A DNA stretch of 64,000 bases from an uncultured Bradyrhizobium sp. Its GTDB lineage: Bacteria > Pseudomonadota > Alphaproteobacteria > Rhizobiales > Xanthobacteraceae. Under the pieces are notes generated by a model, which worked only from the letters and a program-made list of their open reading frames with translations, made no database searches and was not told where the DNA came from. The DNA is taken from positions 53,684 through 117,683 of the forward strand of contig NZ_CAKZJO010000080.1 in NCBI RefSeq assembly GCF_936943645.1, in the 5' to 3' direction. Below, in pieces: positions 8,322 through 17,198 of this stretch. Within the stretch, counting starts at the first letter, position 1, and every line of letters starts with the position of its first letter. The translations under genes were made by a program, and so were the position numbers.

Positions 8322-9131
8322 TCAGGCCCGCCGTGGCACGCCGCCGGCATTCATGCCGCCGTCGATGACGAGCTCGCTGCCGGTGACATAGCGCGAGGCA
8401 TCGGAGGCCAGATACAGCACGCCGGAGGCGATCTCCGCGGCCTGCCCGGCACGGCCGAGCGGGGTTGCGACCTTGGCCCGCTCCTCCGGATCGATCGGCG
8501 CGTTCTGGCCGGCGCCGGTCGCGCCCGTCGGGATCTTGCCCCAGATCGGCGTGTCGATGATCCCGGGATGAACCGAATTAACGCGAATGCCGTCGCCGGC
8601 CGCCGCGCACTCCATCGCGATCGATTTGGCGAACAGCCTCACGCCGCCCTTGGTCAGCGAATAGGCCGACAGGCCGGGCGCGCCGCGCAGACCCGCCAGA
8701 GAAGACATCATGACGATCGAGCCGCCGCCGGTCTTGCGCATCAGAGGCAGGCAATGCTTCACCGACAGAAAGACGCCATCGAGATTGATCGCGTTCTGCT
8801 TGCGCCAGTCGGCGAGCGTCATGTCGACGATCGAGGGCACGGCAATGCCGATGCCGGCATTGGCGACGAGAATGTCGAGCCGGCCGTAGCGTTTGCCGAT
8901 CTCGGCGGCCATCTCGATCCAGCGCTCCTCGGAGGTGACGTCCTGTTCCCGGAAGATCACCTTGCCGCCGGCGCTTGTCACGCGCTTGGCGAGTTCCGGG
9001 CCGCGCAGTTCGTCGATATCGGTCGCAATGACGGTCGCGCCTTCGCGGGCGAACAGCTCGACGATGGCCTCACCGATACCCGACGCGCCGCCTGTGACCA
9101 GCGCGACCTTGCCCTCAACCTGCCCTGCCAT
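8322..9131 (-). CDS. SDR family NAD(P)-dependent oxidoreductase
   Basis: 269-residue short-chain dehydrogenase with the full classical signature: cofactor motif TGGASGIGEA near the start, NAG at the end of the fourth strand (LVANAGIGI), catalytic Ser in VMMSSLAGLRG and the YSLTKGG Tyr-xxx-Lys. The residues after the second strand (ATDID, acidic) favour NAD over NADP. Start ATG 9131 was chosen because GGGAG precedes it at good spacing; the frame is open upstream to 9176. It is followed by the class II aldolase gene on the same strand, so it probably oxidises a hydroxyl in the same pathway. Substrate unknown. Confidence 0.92.
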   Translation of the reverse strand: MAGQVEGKVALVTGGASGIGEAIVELFAREGATVIATDIDELRGPELAKRVTSAGGKVIFREQDVTSEERWIEMAAEIGKRYGRLDILVANAGIGIAVPSIVDMTLADWRKQNAINLDGVFLSVKHCLPLMRKTGGGSIVMMSSLAGLRGAPGLSAYSLTKGGVRLFAKSIAMECAAAGDGIRVNSVHPGIIDTPIWGKIPTGATGAGQNAPIDPEERAKVATPLGRAGQAAEIASGVLYLASDASRYVTGSELVIDGGMNAGGVPRRA

Positions 9132-9172
9132 GTTCACTCCCTTTTTTGTTGTTTCCGCGATCAATTGTCGAC

Positions 9173-9215
9173 GCATGATCTCGGCGCAAACGCCTACCGC
9201 GTTTGTCGCGAGGGA
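9173..9215. repeat. Interspersed repeat between recJ and the SDR gene
   Basis: GCATGATC followed by a short dyad (CAAACGC at 9187-9193, GCGTTTG at 9199-9205). I recognise it from memory as a repeat scattered through Bradyrhizobium intergenic regions. It lies in the 91-base gap after recJ and may form the 3' end of the recJ transcript. Confidence 0.55.
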
Positions 9216-9222
9216 TCTTGCG

Positions 9223-11064
9223 TTATCTGATCACGGATGGCCCCTGGTCCGGTAGCGCGACGTCGATGACGCGGAATTGCACGCGCTCGACGCCCTGGTA
9301 GCGATCGACCGAGAGCGAGCCTGCGACATGCAGTTGCTGGCCGCGATTGGCAAGCAGCGCGTTGCCGAGCTTCTGGCCGATCGAGCGGAATGCGATGCCG
9401 TTGACGATCGCGCCGTCACCAGACTTGAAACGCAGACGCAGATGCGCCTGCCCGACCTCGTCGGCGAACACGAGCTGGTGCGCCGGCAGCGCCAGCACCG
9501 GCTCCGGATTACCGCTGCCGAAGGGACCTGCGCGATTGAGCGTCGCCGCAAGTTCGGTCGTTACCGCGCGCGCGGAGACCGCGCCGTCGATATAGAGCTC
9601 GTTGACGTGGCGCGCCTCGGCGACGTCCTGCGCCAGCGCGTTCTCGAGATAGGCGCGGAATTCGGCAAGCTTCTCCTTGCGCAGCGTCACGCCCGCGGCC
9701 ATGGCGTGCCCGCCGCCCTTGAGCAGGATGCCGTCGGCAACCGCCTGCCGCACCGCCTTGCCGAGATCGACGCCGGCGATCGAGCGACCCGAGCCGGTGC
9801 CGATGCCGCCCGGCTCCAGGGCTATGGCGAAAGCCGGCCGCGAGAACTTTTCCTTCAGGCGGGAGGCGACAAGGCCGACCACGCCGGGATGCCACCCCTC
9901 CGAAGCCGTGACGATGACGCCGAGCTTGTCCTCCAGCCCGATCGAGGCGAGCGCCTCGGCTTCGGCCTGGGCTTCGGCGGCCTGCTCGATGACGCGGCGC
10001 TCGCTGTTGAGGCGGTCAAGCTCGGCGGCAATCCGCGCAGCCTCGACGCTATCACCCTCCAGCAAGAGTCGGACGCCGAGATCGGCGCGGCCGATGCGAC
10101 CGCCAGCATTGATGCGCGGCCCCAGCATGAAGCCGAGATGCCAGGCCTCCGGCGGCCCGTTGAGCCGCGCCACGTCCATCAAGGCGGTATGGCCGACATG
10201 ATCGCGCCGCCGCATCGCGATCAGGCCCTTGGCGACGAAGGCGCGGTTGAGGCCGATCAGCGGGGCAACGTCCGCGACCGTGCCGAGCGCGACGTGATGC
10301 AGCATGCCGAGGAGATCAGGCTCGGGCATCTCCGCATTCCAAAAGCCGCGCTGGCGCAGCTCGCGGTTAACCGCCACCAGCGTCACCAGCACGAGGCCGA
10401 CGGCGGCGAGATGGCCGAGGCCGGAGAGATCGTCGAGCCGGTTCGGATTGACCAGCGCGTCGACCTCCGGCAGCTCCGTGCCGGCCTGGTGATGGTCGAT
10501 CACGACCACGGACATGCCGAGGCGCTTCGCCTCTGCAAGGGGCTCGATGCTGGTGGTGCCGCAGTCGACGGTGATCAGCAACGTGGCGCCCTTGGCGGCG
10601 AGCCCGCGCACGGCGTCCACGTTGGGGCCGTAGCCTTCGAAGATGCGGTCGGGAATGTGGATCAGCGGATCGAGTCCGCAATGACGCAGGTGCCAGGCAA
10701 GGAGCGCCGCCGAGGTCGCGCCGTCCACATCGTAATCGCCGAAGATCGCAACCTTCTCGCCCTTCACCGCGGCATCCGCGATCCGCTTCGCGGCGGCCTC
10801 CATCTCCGTCACGGTGAACGGATCGGGCATCAGTTTGCGGATGGTCGGATCAAGGAAGTCCGCGACAGCGTCGATCTCGACCCCTCGGCCGGCCAGCACC
10901 CGCGCCAGCAGTTCCGGTAACTGGTAGCGCTGCACGATGGCGAGCGCCTTGGCCGCCCCGCGCCCGTCCAGCCGGTCGCGCCAGAGCTTGTCGGTGAGCG
11001 AGCGCGCCACGCCCAGGAACGCCTGGGGCGCTTCGATGGGGAGTGCTGTGGCTGGCGGCGTCAT
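9223..11064 (-). CDS. recJ: Single-stranded-DNA-specific exonuclease RecJ
   Basis: 5'-to-3' single-strand DNA exonuclease of the DHH phosphoesterase family, used in RecF-type recombination, mismatch repair and fork processing. 613 residues from ATG 11064. The DHH catalytic domain shows IFGDYDVDGATSAALLAW (about residues 107-124) and the DHH motif itself in VVIDHHQAGTELP. The DHHA1 domain carries GGGHAMAAGVTL, and the C-terminal OB domain ends near FRVIDVALPDQG. The frame is open to 11169, but ATG 11064 gives the usual N-terminus. In many alphaproteobacteria recJ directly follows hom-glpX; here glpX lies 20 kb away. Confidence 0.96.
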   Translation of the reverse strand: MTPPATALPIEAPQAFLGVARSLTDKLWRDRLDGRGAAKALAIVQRYQLPELLARVLAGRGVEIDAVADFLDPTIRKLMPDPFTVTEMEAAAKRIADAAVKGEKVAIFGDYDVDGATSAALLAWHLRHCGLDPLIHIPDRIFEGYGPNVDAVRGLAAKGATLLITVDCGTTSIEPLAEAKRLGMSVVVIDHHQAGTELPEVDALVNPNRLDDLSGLGHLAAVGLVLVTLVAVNRELRQRGFWNAEMPEPDLLGMLHHVALGTVADVAPLIGLNRAFVAKGLIAMRRRDHVGHTALMDVARLNGPPEAWHLGFMLGPRINAGGRIGRADLGVRLLLEGDSVEAARIAAELDRLNSERRVIEQAAEAQAEAEALASIGLEDKLGVIVTASEGWHPGVVGLVASRLKEKFSRPAFAIALEPGGIGTGSGRSIAGVDLGKAVRQAVADGILLKGGGHAMAAGVTLRKEKLAEFRAYLENALAQDVAEARHVNELYIDGAVSARAVTTELAATLNRAGPFGSGNPEPVLALPAHQLVFADEVGQAHLRLRFKSGDGAIVNGIAFRSIGQKLGNALLANRGQQLHVAGSLSVDRYQGVERVQFRVIDVALPDQGPSVIR

Positions 11065-11339
11065 GAATCGCGATCGGCTTGAGGAACTCCGCAGCGGAAG
11101 CGACATCTCCCGGTCGGCCCAGCGATTGGCCCGGAATCCCCCGAGATTTGCAATGTCCGCGCCGCACAAAGCGGTGGATTGCCGCTTTGCTGCGCGGAGT
11201 GACTATCATTTGGGCACTCCACAAAACAGCAAATTAAGCAGGCGTTAGGTGGAATCCTCGAAAAAGAATCGTATTCGATCTGTAATTTGTAGTTCCGGGT
11301 TCGTTGCAGATCAGACCTCATTGCCAAGGGAAATCCCCG

Positions 11340-12416
11340 ATGTCTGCTGCGCTGGGTCTGAAAGCCAAGCCGATTGCCGCCGAACCCGCCGACGACGATT
11401 CCGACATCTCCGCGCTGATCAATCGCCTGACCGCGGAGGTCAACCAGATCGCGGTCGACAAGACCAAGTCGATCCAGCAGATCACCAACCAGATGAAAAT
11501 GCTGGCGCTGAACGCGCTGATCGAGAGCTCGCGCGCCGGCGCGCAAGGCGCGGGCTTTGCGGTGGTGGCCCAAGAGGTGCGCGGCGTCGGCCAGCAGGTC
11601 GAGACCATCGCGCGCGAGCTCGAGACCCAGCTGACGAAGCGGACCGGCGATCTGGTCTCCTCGATCGAGCGCATGAGCCAGCGCTCGCGCGGCGAGCGCA
11701 TGGTCGACCTGTCCCTCAACGCGGTCGAGCTGATCGACCGCAACCTCTATGAGCGCACCTGCGACGTGCGCTGGTGGGCGACCGATTCCGCTGTGGTCGA
11801 TTGCGCGGCCTCGCCGGCGCCGGCCGCGGTGACCTATGCGTCGCAGCGCCTCGGCGTGATCCTCGGGGCCTACACGGTCTATCTCGACCTCTGGCTCTGC
11901 GACCTCGACGGCAACGTCATCGCCAACGGCCGCGCGGATCGATTTCGTGTGGTCGGCCAGAACGTCGCCCACACCAAATGGTTTCGCGAGGCGCGCACCT
12001 TGCGCTCCGGCGACGACTATGTCGCCGGTGACGTCGAGAACCAGCCCTTGCTCGGCAACGCGCAGGTCGCGACCTACTGCGCCAGCGTCCGCGCCGGTGG
12101 CCAGGCGAGCGGTGCGCCGATCGGCGTACTCGCCATTCATTTCGACTGGGAGCCGCAGGCCCGCGCCATCGTCCAGGGCGTGCGCGTCGGCGACAGCGAC
12201 AAGGCCCGCGTGCTGCTGGTGGATTCGAATTTGCGCGTCATCGCGGCGTCCGACGGCCAGGGCATCCTCAGCGAGCGCATCTCGATCTCGCTGAACGGCC
12301 AGCGCTCGGGCTTCCATCACGACCGCACGGGCGCGCTGGTCGCCTTCCACGCGACGCCGGGTTACGAGACCTATCGCGGGCTTGGCTGGTACGGCGTGAT
12401 CGTCTGCGGGACCTGA
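11340..12416 (+). CDS. Soluble methyl-accepting-chemotaxis-like protein with C-terminal sensor domain
   Basis: 358-residue protein with no transmembrane segment. Residues ~20-130 are a shortened MCP signalling hairpin; its tip reads MLALNALIESSRAGAQGAGF and continues FAVVAQEVR, close to the conserved receptor tip that touches CheA/CheW. Residues ~130-355 look like a Cache/PAS-type sensor (DLWLCDLDGNVIANG, HTKWFREARTL, VLLVDSNLRVIAASDGQG). The order is unusual: most receptors have the sensor first and the hairpin last. ATG 11340 follows GGGAAA at good spacing and was chosen over TTG-type starts upstream. It is divergent from recJ and stands alone, with no che genes nearby. A cytoplasmic sensor feeding a chemotaxis-like pathway is inference. 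Confidence 0.8.
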   Translation: MSAALGLKAKPIAAEPADDDSDISALINRLTAEVNQIAVDKTKSIQQITNQMKMLALNALIESSRAGAQGAGFAVVAQEVRGVGQQVETIARELETQLTKRTGDLVSSIERMSQRSRGERMVDLSLNAVELIDRNLYERTCDVRWWATDSAVVDCAASPAPAAVTYASQRLGVILGAYTVYLDLWLCDLDGNVIANGRADRFRVVGQNVAHTKWFREARTLRSGDDYVAGDVENQPLLGNAQVATYCASVRAGGQASGAPIGVLAIHFDWEPQARAIVQGVRVGDSDKARVLLVDSNLRVIAASDGQGILSERISISLNGQRSGFHHDRTGALVAFHATPGYETYRGLGWYGVIVCGT

Positions 12417-12883
12417 GGCAGCCGGCTGATCTGAAAATCGTGAAAACAACCCCATGCACAGTAGACCGGGAATTGTTTTCATTGGCGTTTTGCGATCGCC
12501 GTAACGCCTCGCCACGGCGCTTTTGACACGTCGGGCAAAACACTGGCCATCTGCGCTCGTGGCGTTGTGCAGCATGCGTGGCTGTTCACCCGTGGCAGGG
12601 TACGCCTTTCATTCATGACAGCGAGCGACGCAATCAACCTGATCCGCTTTACCGAGCGCCTGGGACGTCGCGCGCCCTCATGAGAGGGGAATGATCCCTT
12701 ACCGATCGCCTCGCGTCCCAACGCGCGCGTTAGAGCATTTTCCGACAAGGCAGGCCGATTTCAGGCAAGAGCTCGCCGCATTGCTCGGGTAGATTGCGGT
12801 TCGCATCACGCTCATCGACGGATCGTGAGTGACCGCTTGATTGTCACCAAGCTCACGTTCGCCCCATGCCGAGGAGATTTTTC
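12417..12883. other. Intergenic region, possible decayed interspersed repeat
   Basis: 467 bases without a convincing gene. The segment around 12500-12560 contains GCTTTTGACACGTCGGGC followed by AAAACAC, which I recognise from memory as part of an intergenic sequence repeated in Bradyrhizobium. The open frame of 89 codons on the minus strand here has no family features and looks like repeat-derived noise. A ribosome site (GAGGAG) for the next gene is at the right end. Confidence 0.4.
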
Positions 12884-13627
12884 ATGAAGATCGTCGTGAT
12901 CGGCGGAACCGGACTGATCGGATCCAAGCTCGTGGCGAAGCTCAGGCAGCAAGGCCACGAGGCCGTAGCCGCCTCGCCGAAATCAGGCGTGAATGCCGTG
13001 ACCGGAGAAGGCCTCGCTGCGGCATTGGCGGGCGCGGATGTTGTCGTCGATGTCGCCAACGCGCCGTCCTGGGAGCCCGCCGCCGTGCTCGAATTCTTCG
13101 AGCGTTCGAGCAAAAATCTCGTCGCAGCGGAAGCTGCGGCGGCCGTTAGGCATCACGTGGCCCTGTCGATTGTCGGAACCGAACGGTCACCCGACAACGC
13201 CTATTTCCGTGCCAAGCTCGCCCAGGAGACAATCATCAAGGCCGCCTCGGTCCCCTACTCGATCGTGCGCGCCACCCAGTTCTTCGAATTCCTCGGCGCC
13301 ATCGCCGAAATGGGCGCGACTGCCGGCAAGATCGTCGTTCCCTCGGCAATGTTTCAACCGATCGCCGCCGACGACGTCGCCGCACGCCTCGCTGAGGTCG
13401 CAACGGCCAAGCCACTCAACGGCACGATCGACATCGCAGGTCCCGAGAAGGCTCCCTTCAATGAATTCATCGCACGCCGCCTGAAGGCATCCGGCGACGC
13501 CCGGCCCGTGGTCGGAGACCCGAAGGCGGCGTACTACGGCGGTCTCATTGACGACAAATCGTTGAACCCGCTCGGCGAGGCGCGCCTCGGACCAACGCCG
13601 CTCGCGACATGGCTCGCGAGCCTTTGA
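12884..13627 (+). CDS. NmrA-like NAD(P)-binding protein (atypical SDR)
   Basis: 247-residue Rossmann-fold protein. It opens MKIVVIGGTGLIGSKLVAKL, giving the GGTGxIG cofactor loop of NmrA/atypical SDR proteins. There is no Tyr-xxx-Lys active site, so it may be a redox sensor, a quinone or azo reductase-like enzyme, or a cofactor-binding regulator. ATG 12884 has GAGGAG seven bases upstream and gives the canonical start, so the in-frame ATG at 12866 was not used. The secreted cupin gene follows 38 bases later on the same strand, suggesting an operon. Confidence 0.88.
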   Translation: MKIVVIGGTGLIGSKLVAKLRQQGHEAVAASPKSGVNAVTGEGLAAALAGADVVVDVANAPSWEPAAVLEFFERSSKNLVAAEAAAAVRHHVALSIVGTERSPDNAYFRAKLAQETIIKAASVPYSIVRATQFFEFLGAIAEMGATAGKIVVPSAMFQPIAADDVAARLAEVATAKPLNGTIDIAGPEKAPFNEFIARRLKASGDARPVVGDPKAAYYGGLIDDKSLNPLGEARLGPTPLATWLASL

Positions 13628-13665
13628 GACCGGCCATCACGAACCACCGCAGTGAAGGAATTCCC

Positions 13666-14082
13666 ATGCACAGATCAGTGATTGCTACGGCGGTTTATGC
13701 CGCCTCATTGCTGACGGCCCACGCAGCCGAGCCAGCAGCTCCATCAGCAAAGGTCACGGTCGTGTTCGACCAGGTGCTGCCCAACGTCCCCGGCAAGAGC
13801 ATGAAGGGCGTGCTGGTCGAATACGCTCCAGGGGGCTCCTCCCCGGCCCACATTCACGCGCCGTCCGCCTTCATCTATGCCACGGTCCTGGAAGGTGCGA
13901 TCCGCAGTCAGGTCAATGACGGTCCGGCAAAAGTCTTTCACAAGGGAGAGAACTTCTCTGAAAGGCCCGGTGACCGCCACGCCGTCAGTGCCAATGCCAG
14001 CGATACCGAGCCTGCAAAGCTGCTTGCCGTCTTCGTGGTGGACACGACGGACAAGGAGCTGACGACGCCGATCGCGAAGTAG
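13666..14082 (+). CDS. Secreted cupin-domain protein
   Basis: 138 residues: a signal peptide (MHRSVIATAVYAASLLTAHAA) and one cupin barrel with motif 1 in GGSSPAHIHAPSAF and the second motif region RPGDRHAVSANAS. ATG 13666 follows GAAGGA, while the in-frame start at 13609 would overlap the upstream gene and lose the signal peptide. It is a paralogue of the cupin at 3848-4351: both share LPNVPGK and the C-terminal SANASxTEPA pattern. Probably a periplasmic metal-binding protein; activity unknown. The tail end converges with the PdxA-like gene three bases away. Confidence 0.85.
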   Translation: MHRSVIATAVYAASLLTAHAAEPAAPSAKVTVVFDQVLPNVPGKSMKGVLVEYAPGGSSPAHIHAPSAFIYATVLEGAIRSQVNDGPAKVFHKGENFSERPGDRHAVSANASDTEPAKLLAVFVVDTTDKELTTPIAK

Positions 14083-14085
14083 CGT

Positions 14086-15096
14086 TCACCGAAGTCGCTT
14101 TCCGGCCGCGGCCATCTCTGCCGCCAGCAATACCGCGGCCCGGCTTGCGCCGATCGAGGCGATGCCTTGGCCTGCGATGTCGTAGGCGGTGCCGTGCGCG
14201 GGCGTGCAGATCGGGAACGGGAAGCCGCCGAGCAACGTCACGCCGCGATCGAAGCCCATCAGCTTCATCGCGATCTGCCCCTGGTCGTGATACATCGTCA
14301 GCACCGCATCGAAGGCGCCGCTCTTTGCGCGCAGAAATACGGTATCGGCGGGGAACGGTCCCTCCGCGGCGATGCCTTTTCGCTGACCGGCCGCGACCAC
14401 CGGCGCGATGACGTCGATCTCCTCGCGGCCGAAATTGCCGCCGTCGCCGGCATGCGGATTGAGACCGGCAACGGCAATACGCGGCCGCGCGAAGCCGGCC
14501 TTGCGCATGCAGACATCGGTCAGCTCAAGTGCACGCCGGATGCGTTCGCCGGACAGTCGTTCGGCCACATCCCTGAGCGGGATGTGCGAAGTGACGCGTG
14601 CATTCCAGAGCCGGTCCAGCACATTGAATTCGCTCGCCGGAGTCTTGAGGCCGACCACCTCCGCGGAGAATGCGATCTCGTCGTCGTACTCGGCGCGGGC
14701 GAGCCGCATGGCCTGCTTGTTGAAGGGGGTGAAGCACACCGCATCGGCCCGTCCGTCGCGGCCAAGCTCGAGCGCGTGCCTGTAATTGGCCAGGGCAAAC
14801 TTCCCGCCGGCAAGGGTGGCGGTCTTCGGCTCGACCTCTCCGGGATCGAGGTGGCGGAGATCGACAAACAACGTATCGCCCTGTGCCGCGCGATGGTCGG
14901 CCCCCTGCTCCATCGTGGTCAGCTCCGGCTTGACGCCGGCAATACGCGCGCCTTCGTCGAAGACGCGGCGGTCGCCGATGACGACGAGCCGGCAGCTCGC
15001 ACGGATATCATCCTGCACCACGAGCTTCGCCGTCAGCTCCGGGCTGATGCCGGCGGGATCTCCCATCGCCAACGCAATGAGCGGCTTTGCGGTCAT
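14086..15096 (-). CDS. PdxA-family dehydrogenase, probably catabolic rather than vitamin B6
   Basis: 336-residue NAD-dependent, metal-dependent oxidative decarboxylase of the PdxA family. The three metal-ligand histidines are present, in RVTSHIPLRDV, GLNPHAGDGG and TMYHDQGQIAMK, and the last motif keeps the substrate Lys. The residues that bind the substrate phosphate in E. coli PdxA are not kept: the GHTE segment reads DDEI, and the Asn and Arg after the third histidine are replaced by Thr and Ile (GVTLLGGFPFPICTPAHG). This points to another substrate, as in TphB-like or PdxA2-like dehydrogenases. The start codon overlaps the tctA stop (ATGA at 15093-15096), so translation is coupled and the gene belongs to the carboxylate operon. 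Confidence 0.85.
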   Translation of the reverse strand: MTAKPLIALAMGDPAGISPELTAKLVVQDDIRASCRLVVIGDRRVFDEGARIAGVKPELTTMEQGADHRAAQGDTLFVDLRHLDPGEVEPKTATLAGGKFALANYRHALELGRDGRADAVCFTPFNKQAMRLARAEYDDEIAFSAEVVGLKTPASEFNVLDRLWNARVTSHIPLRDVAERLSGERIRRALELTDVCMRKAGFARPRIAVAGLNPHAGDGGNFGREEIDVIAPVVAAGQRKGIAAEGPFPADTVFLRAKSGAFDAVLTMYHDQGQIAMKLMGFDRGVTLLGGFPFPICTPAHGTAYDIAGQGIASIGASRAAVLLAAEMAAAGKRLR

Positions 15097-16631
15097 ATGA
15101 TCACCTTCTCCTGGGCCGTCGTCTCGGCCGCGGCGGATGCGGGCTTGCGCCAGAGGCGCGCGAGCTGCAACACGAGCGGCAGCAGCAAGAGCGCGATGCC
15201 GGCCACGATCAGGCAGGTCACCAGCTTGTTGGCGAAGAAGATGCCGAGGGATCCCCTGGACATCAGCATCGACTGCCGGAACGCGTCCTCGGCCTTGTCG
15301 CCGATGACGATGGCGAGCACGAGCGGCGCCAGCGGATAGAACAGCTTCTTGAAGAGATAGCCGACGACGCCGAAGCCGAGCATCATGACCACGTCGAGAT
15401 AGGAGTTCGAGACGGAATAGGCGCCGACGACGCAGATGATCACGATCAGCGGCGCGATCACCACGAAGGGAATCCGCATCAACGCGGCAAAGACCGGGAC
15501 GGTCAGCAGCACCAGGGCGACGGCGACGATGTTGCCGACATACATCGAGGCAATCAGGCCCCAGACGAAATCCTTCTGGTCCACGAACAGCATCGGCCCG
15601 GGATTGAGGCCCCAAATCATCAACCCGCCCATCATGACGGCTGCGGTCGCCGAGCCGGGAATCCCGAGCGAGAGCATCGGCAGCAGCGCGCTGGTGCCGG
15701 CGGCATGATCGGCGGTCTCCGGCGAGATGATGCCTTCGACCTCGCCGGTGCCGAAATAGCGGCCGCGGCGCGAGAAGCGACGCGCGATGCCGTAGCTCAT
15801 GAAGGAGGCCGCGGTCGGCCCGCCCGGCGTGATCCCCATCCAGCAGCCGATGGCAGCGCTCCGCAGCAGCGCCACGCCATGCCGCGGCAGGCGGCCGACG
15901 GCGCGGAAGACCTCGGCCCAATCGATCTTGGAGGAGACCGCGCGGGCATGAAATTCTTCCTCGACGGCGACCAATAGTTCGCCGATGCCGAACAGGCCCA
16001 TCACGGCGACGACGAAGCTGACGCCCTTGACGAGCTCGTCGACGCCCATGGTGAGACGAACGCTGCCGGAGACCGTGTCGATGCCGATCGCGGCAATGGC
16101 GAAGCCGATCGCGAGCGCCACGACGGTCTTGATCGGGGCCGCGCCGCCCATGCCGACGAAGCTGGCGAAGGCCAGGAAATAAACCGCGAAATACTCCGCC
16201 GGCCCAAAGGCGAGCGCGACCTCTGCCACCCAGGACGCAAGGAAGGTGATCAGGATGACGCCGACCAGCGCGCCGATCGCCGCCGAGCCGAAGGCAGTGG
16301 CCAGCGCCGTGGTCGGCCGGCCGTCTCGCGCCATGGGATAGCCGTCGAAGGTGGTTGCGACGGACGAGGGCTCGCCGGGGATGTTGAACAGGATGGAGGT
16401 GACGGAACCGCCGAACAGCGCGCCCCAATACATGCTGGAGAGCAGGATGATCGCCGACACCGGCTGCATGCCGAAGGTCAGCGGCAGCAGCAGCGACACC
16501 CCGTTTGGGGCGCCCAGCCCCGGCAGCACGCCGACGAGAATGCCGAGCAGCACGCCGACGACCATCAGGGCGAGATGCGGCACGGTGACAGCGATGGTGA
16601 AGCCGTGCAGGAGCTCTGCGAGGTTGTCCAT
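15093..16631 (-). CDS. tctA: Tripartite tricarboxylate transporter large permease TctA
   Basis: Large membrane subunit of a TTT carboxylate uptake system. 512 residues with about 12 hydrophobic helices. The conserved TctA N-terminal block is visible in GVLLGILVGVLPGLGAPNGV, and the second conserved region in GITPGGPTAASFMSYGIA. ATG 16631 was chosen because GGAGAGG precedes it at good spacing; a TTG at 16646 is in frame. It lies just after tctB and overlaps the PdxA-like gene by four bases at its 3' end. The transported acid is unknown; TTT systems import citrate, tartrate, aromatic acids and others. Confidence 0.95.
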   Translation of the reverse strand: MDNLAELLHGFTIAVTVPHLALMVVGVLLGILVGVLPGLGAPNGVSLLLPLTFGMQPVSAIILLSSMYWGALFGGSVTSILFNIPGEPSSVATTFDGYPMARDGRPTTALATAFGSAAIGALVGVILITFLASWVAEVALAFGPAEYFAVYFLAFASFVGMGGAAPIKTVVALAIGFAIAAIGIDTVSGSVRLTMGVDELVKGVSFVVAVMGLFGIGELLVAVEEEFHARAVSSKIDWAEVFRAVGRLPRHGVALLRSAAIGCWMGITPGGPTAASFMSYGIARRFSRRGRYFGTGEVEGIISPETADHAAGTSALLPMLSLGIPGSATAAVMMGGLMIWGLNPGPMLFVDQKDFVWGLIASMYVGNIVAVALVLLTVPVFAALMRIPFVVIAPLIVIICVVGAYSVSNSYLDVVMMLGFGVVGYLFKKLFYPLAPLVLAIVIGDKAEDAFRQSMLMSRGSLGIFFANKLVTCLIVAGIALLLLPLVLQLARLWRKPASAAAETTAQEKVII

Positions 16632-16642
16632 CGGCCTCTCCG

Positions 16643-17152
16643 TCAAAAGCCAAGGGCCGCAGCGAGCGCGCCATGCGGCAGGCTGACCTGGAACGCGCGC
16701 TCGAACACGACATACAGCGCAAATGCCGTTGCCCCCGCCATGGTCAGCGCGCGCGGCACGGATTGGTGCCGCGGAATCGCCAGCACCGCAAAGACGTAGA
16801 GCGCCGAGGCGACGTACATCCCGGCGAGTGGGATCGCGGCGACGAAGATTGCGGCGGGAACGAACAGACCGGCGAGCCGGCGCAGCTCGATCGGCGTGAT
16901 CGCGATGGGGACGTTTGCCAGTGTCGCAACCGGCAGCACGCCGCGCACGAGATTGTACAGGCTTCCGACTACGATGATGATGCCAGTCAGGAACGGAAAC
17001 GTCCCGGCGTCGACGCCCGCACTCGACCAGCCGATGCCGTTGTCGAGGCTCTGGACCACCACGGCGACACCAAAGCCGCCGGTGAGGATTGCGGTCGCAA
17101 GTTCAAGCGTGCGGCGTGAGATCATCGGGGGTTCCGCTTTGGCGTCGGACAT
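16643..17152 (-). CDS. tctB: Tripartite tricarboxylate transporter small subunit TctB
   Basis: Small membrane subunit of the TTT carboxylate transporter. 169 residues with four predicted helices (LELATAILTGGFGVAVVV, the block around FPFLTGIIIVVGSLYNLV, LAGLFVPAAIFVAAIPLAG, and MAGATAFALYVVFERAF). The motif GVDAGTFPFL, where the first helix pair ends, is typical of TctB. ATG 17152 (MSDAKAEPP) is chosen; the frame is open to 17176, and ATG 17125 (MISRRTLE) is also possible. It sits between tctC and tctA in the usual C-B-A order. Confidence 0.88.
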   Translation of the reverse strand: MSDAKAEPPMISRRTLELATAILTGGFGVAVVVQSLDNGIGWSSAGVDAGTFPFLTGIIIVVGSLYNLVRGVLPVATLANVPIAITPIELRRLAGLFVPAAIFVAAIPLAGMYVASALYVFAVLAIPRHQSVPRALTMAGATAFALYVVFERAFQVSLPHGALAAALGF

Positions 17153-17198
17153 CGGACAATTGCCGGCTGTGGCCACGCATCCTTCCCGGTCACTCGGT

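Noticed and set aside
9277..10920. 547-codon plus-strand frame opposite recJ
   Set aside because: Arg/His/Asp-rich shadow of recJ; no ribosome site and no recognisable domain.
12479..12748. 89-codon minus-strand frame in the 12.4-12.9 kb gap
   Set aside because: Composition is random-like and it overlaps what looks like an interspersed repeat; no ribosome site.
14086..16722. Single 878-codon minus-strand frame that seems to fuse TctA and PdxA
   Set aside because: The upper part is out of frame with tctA and is a shadow; the real genes are separate with a 4-base ATGA overlap, not a fusion.
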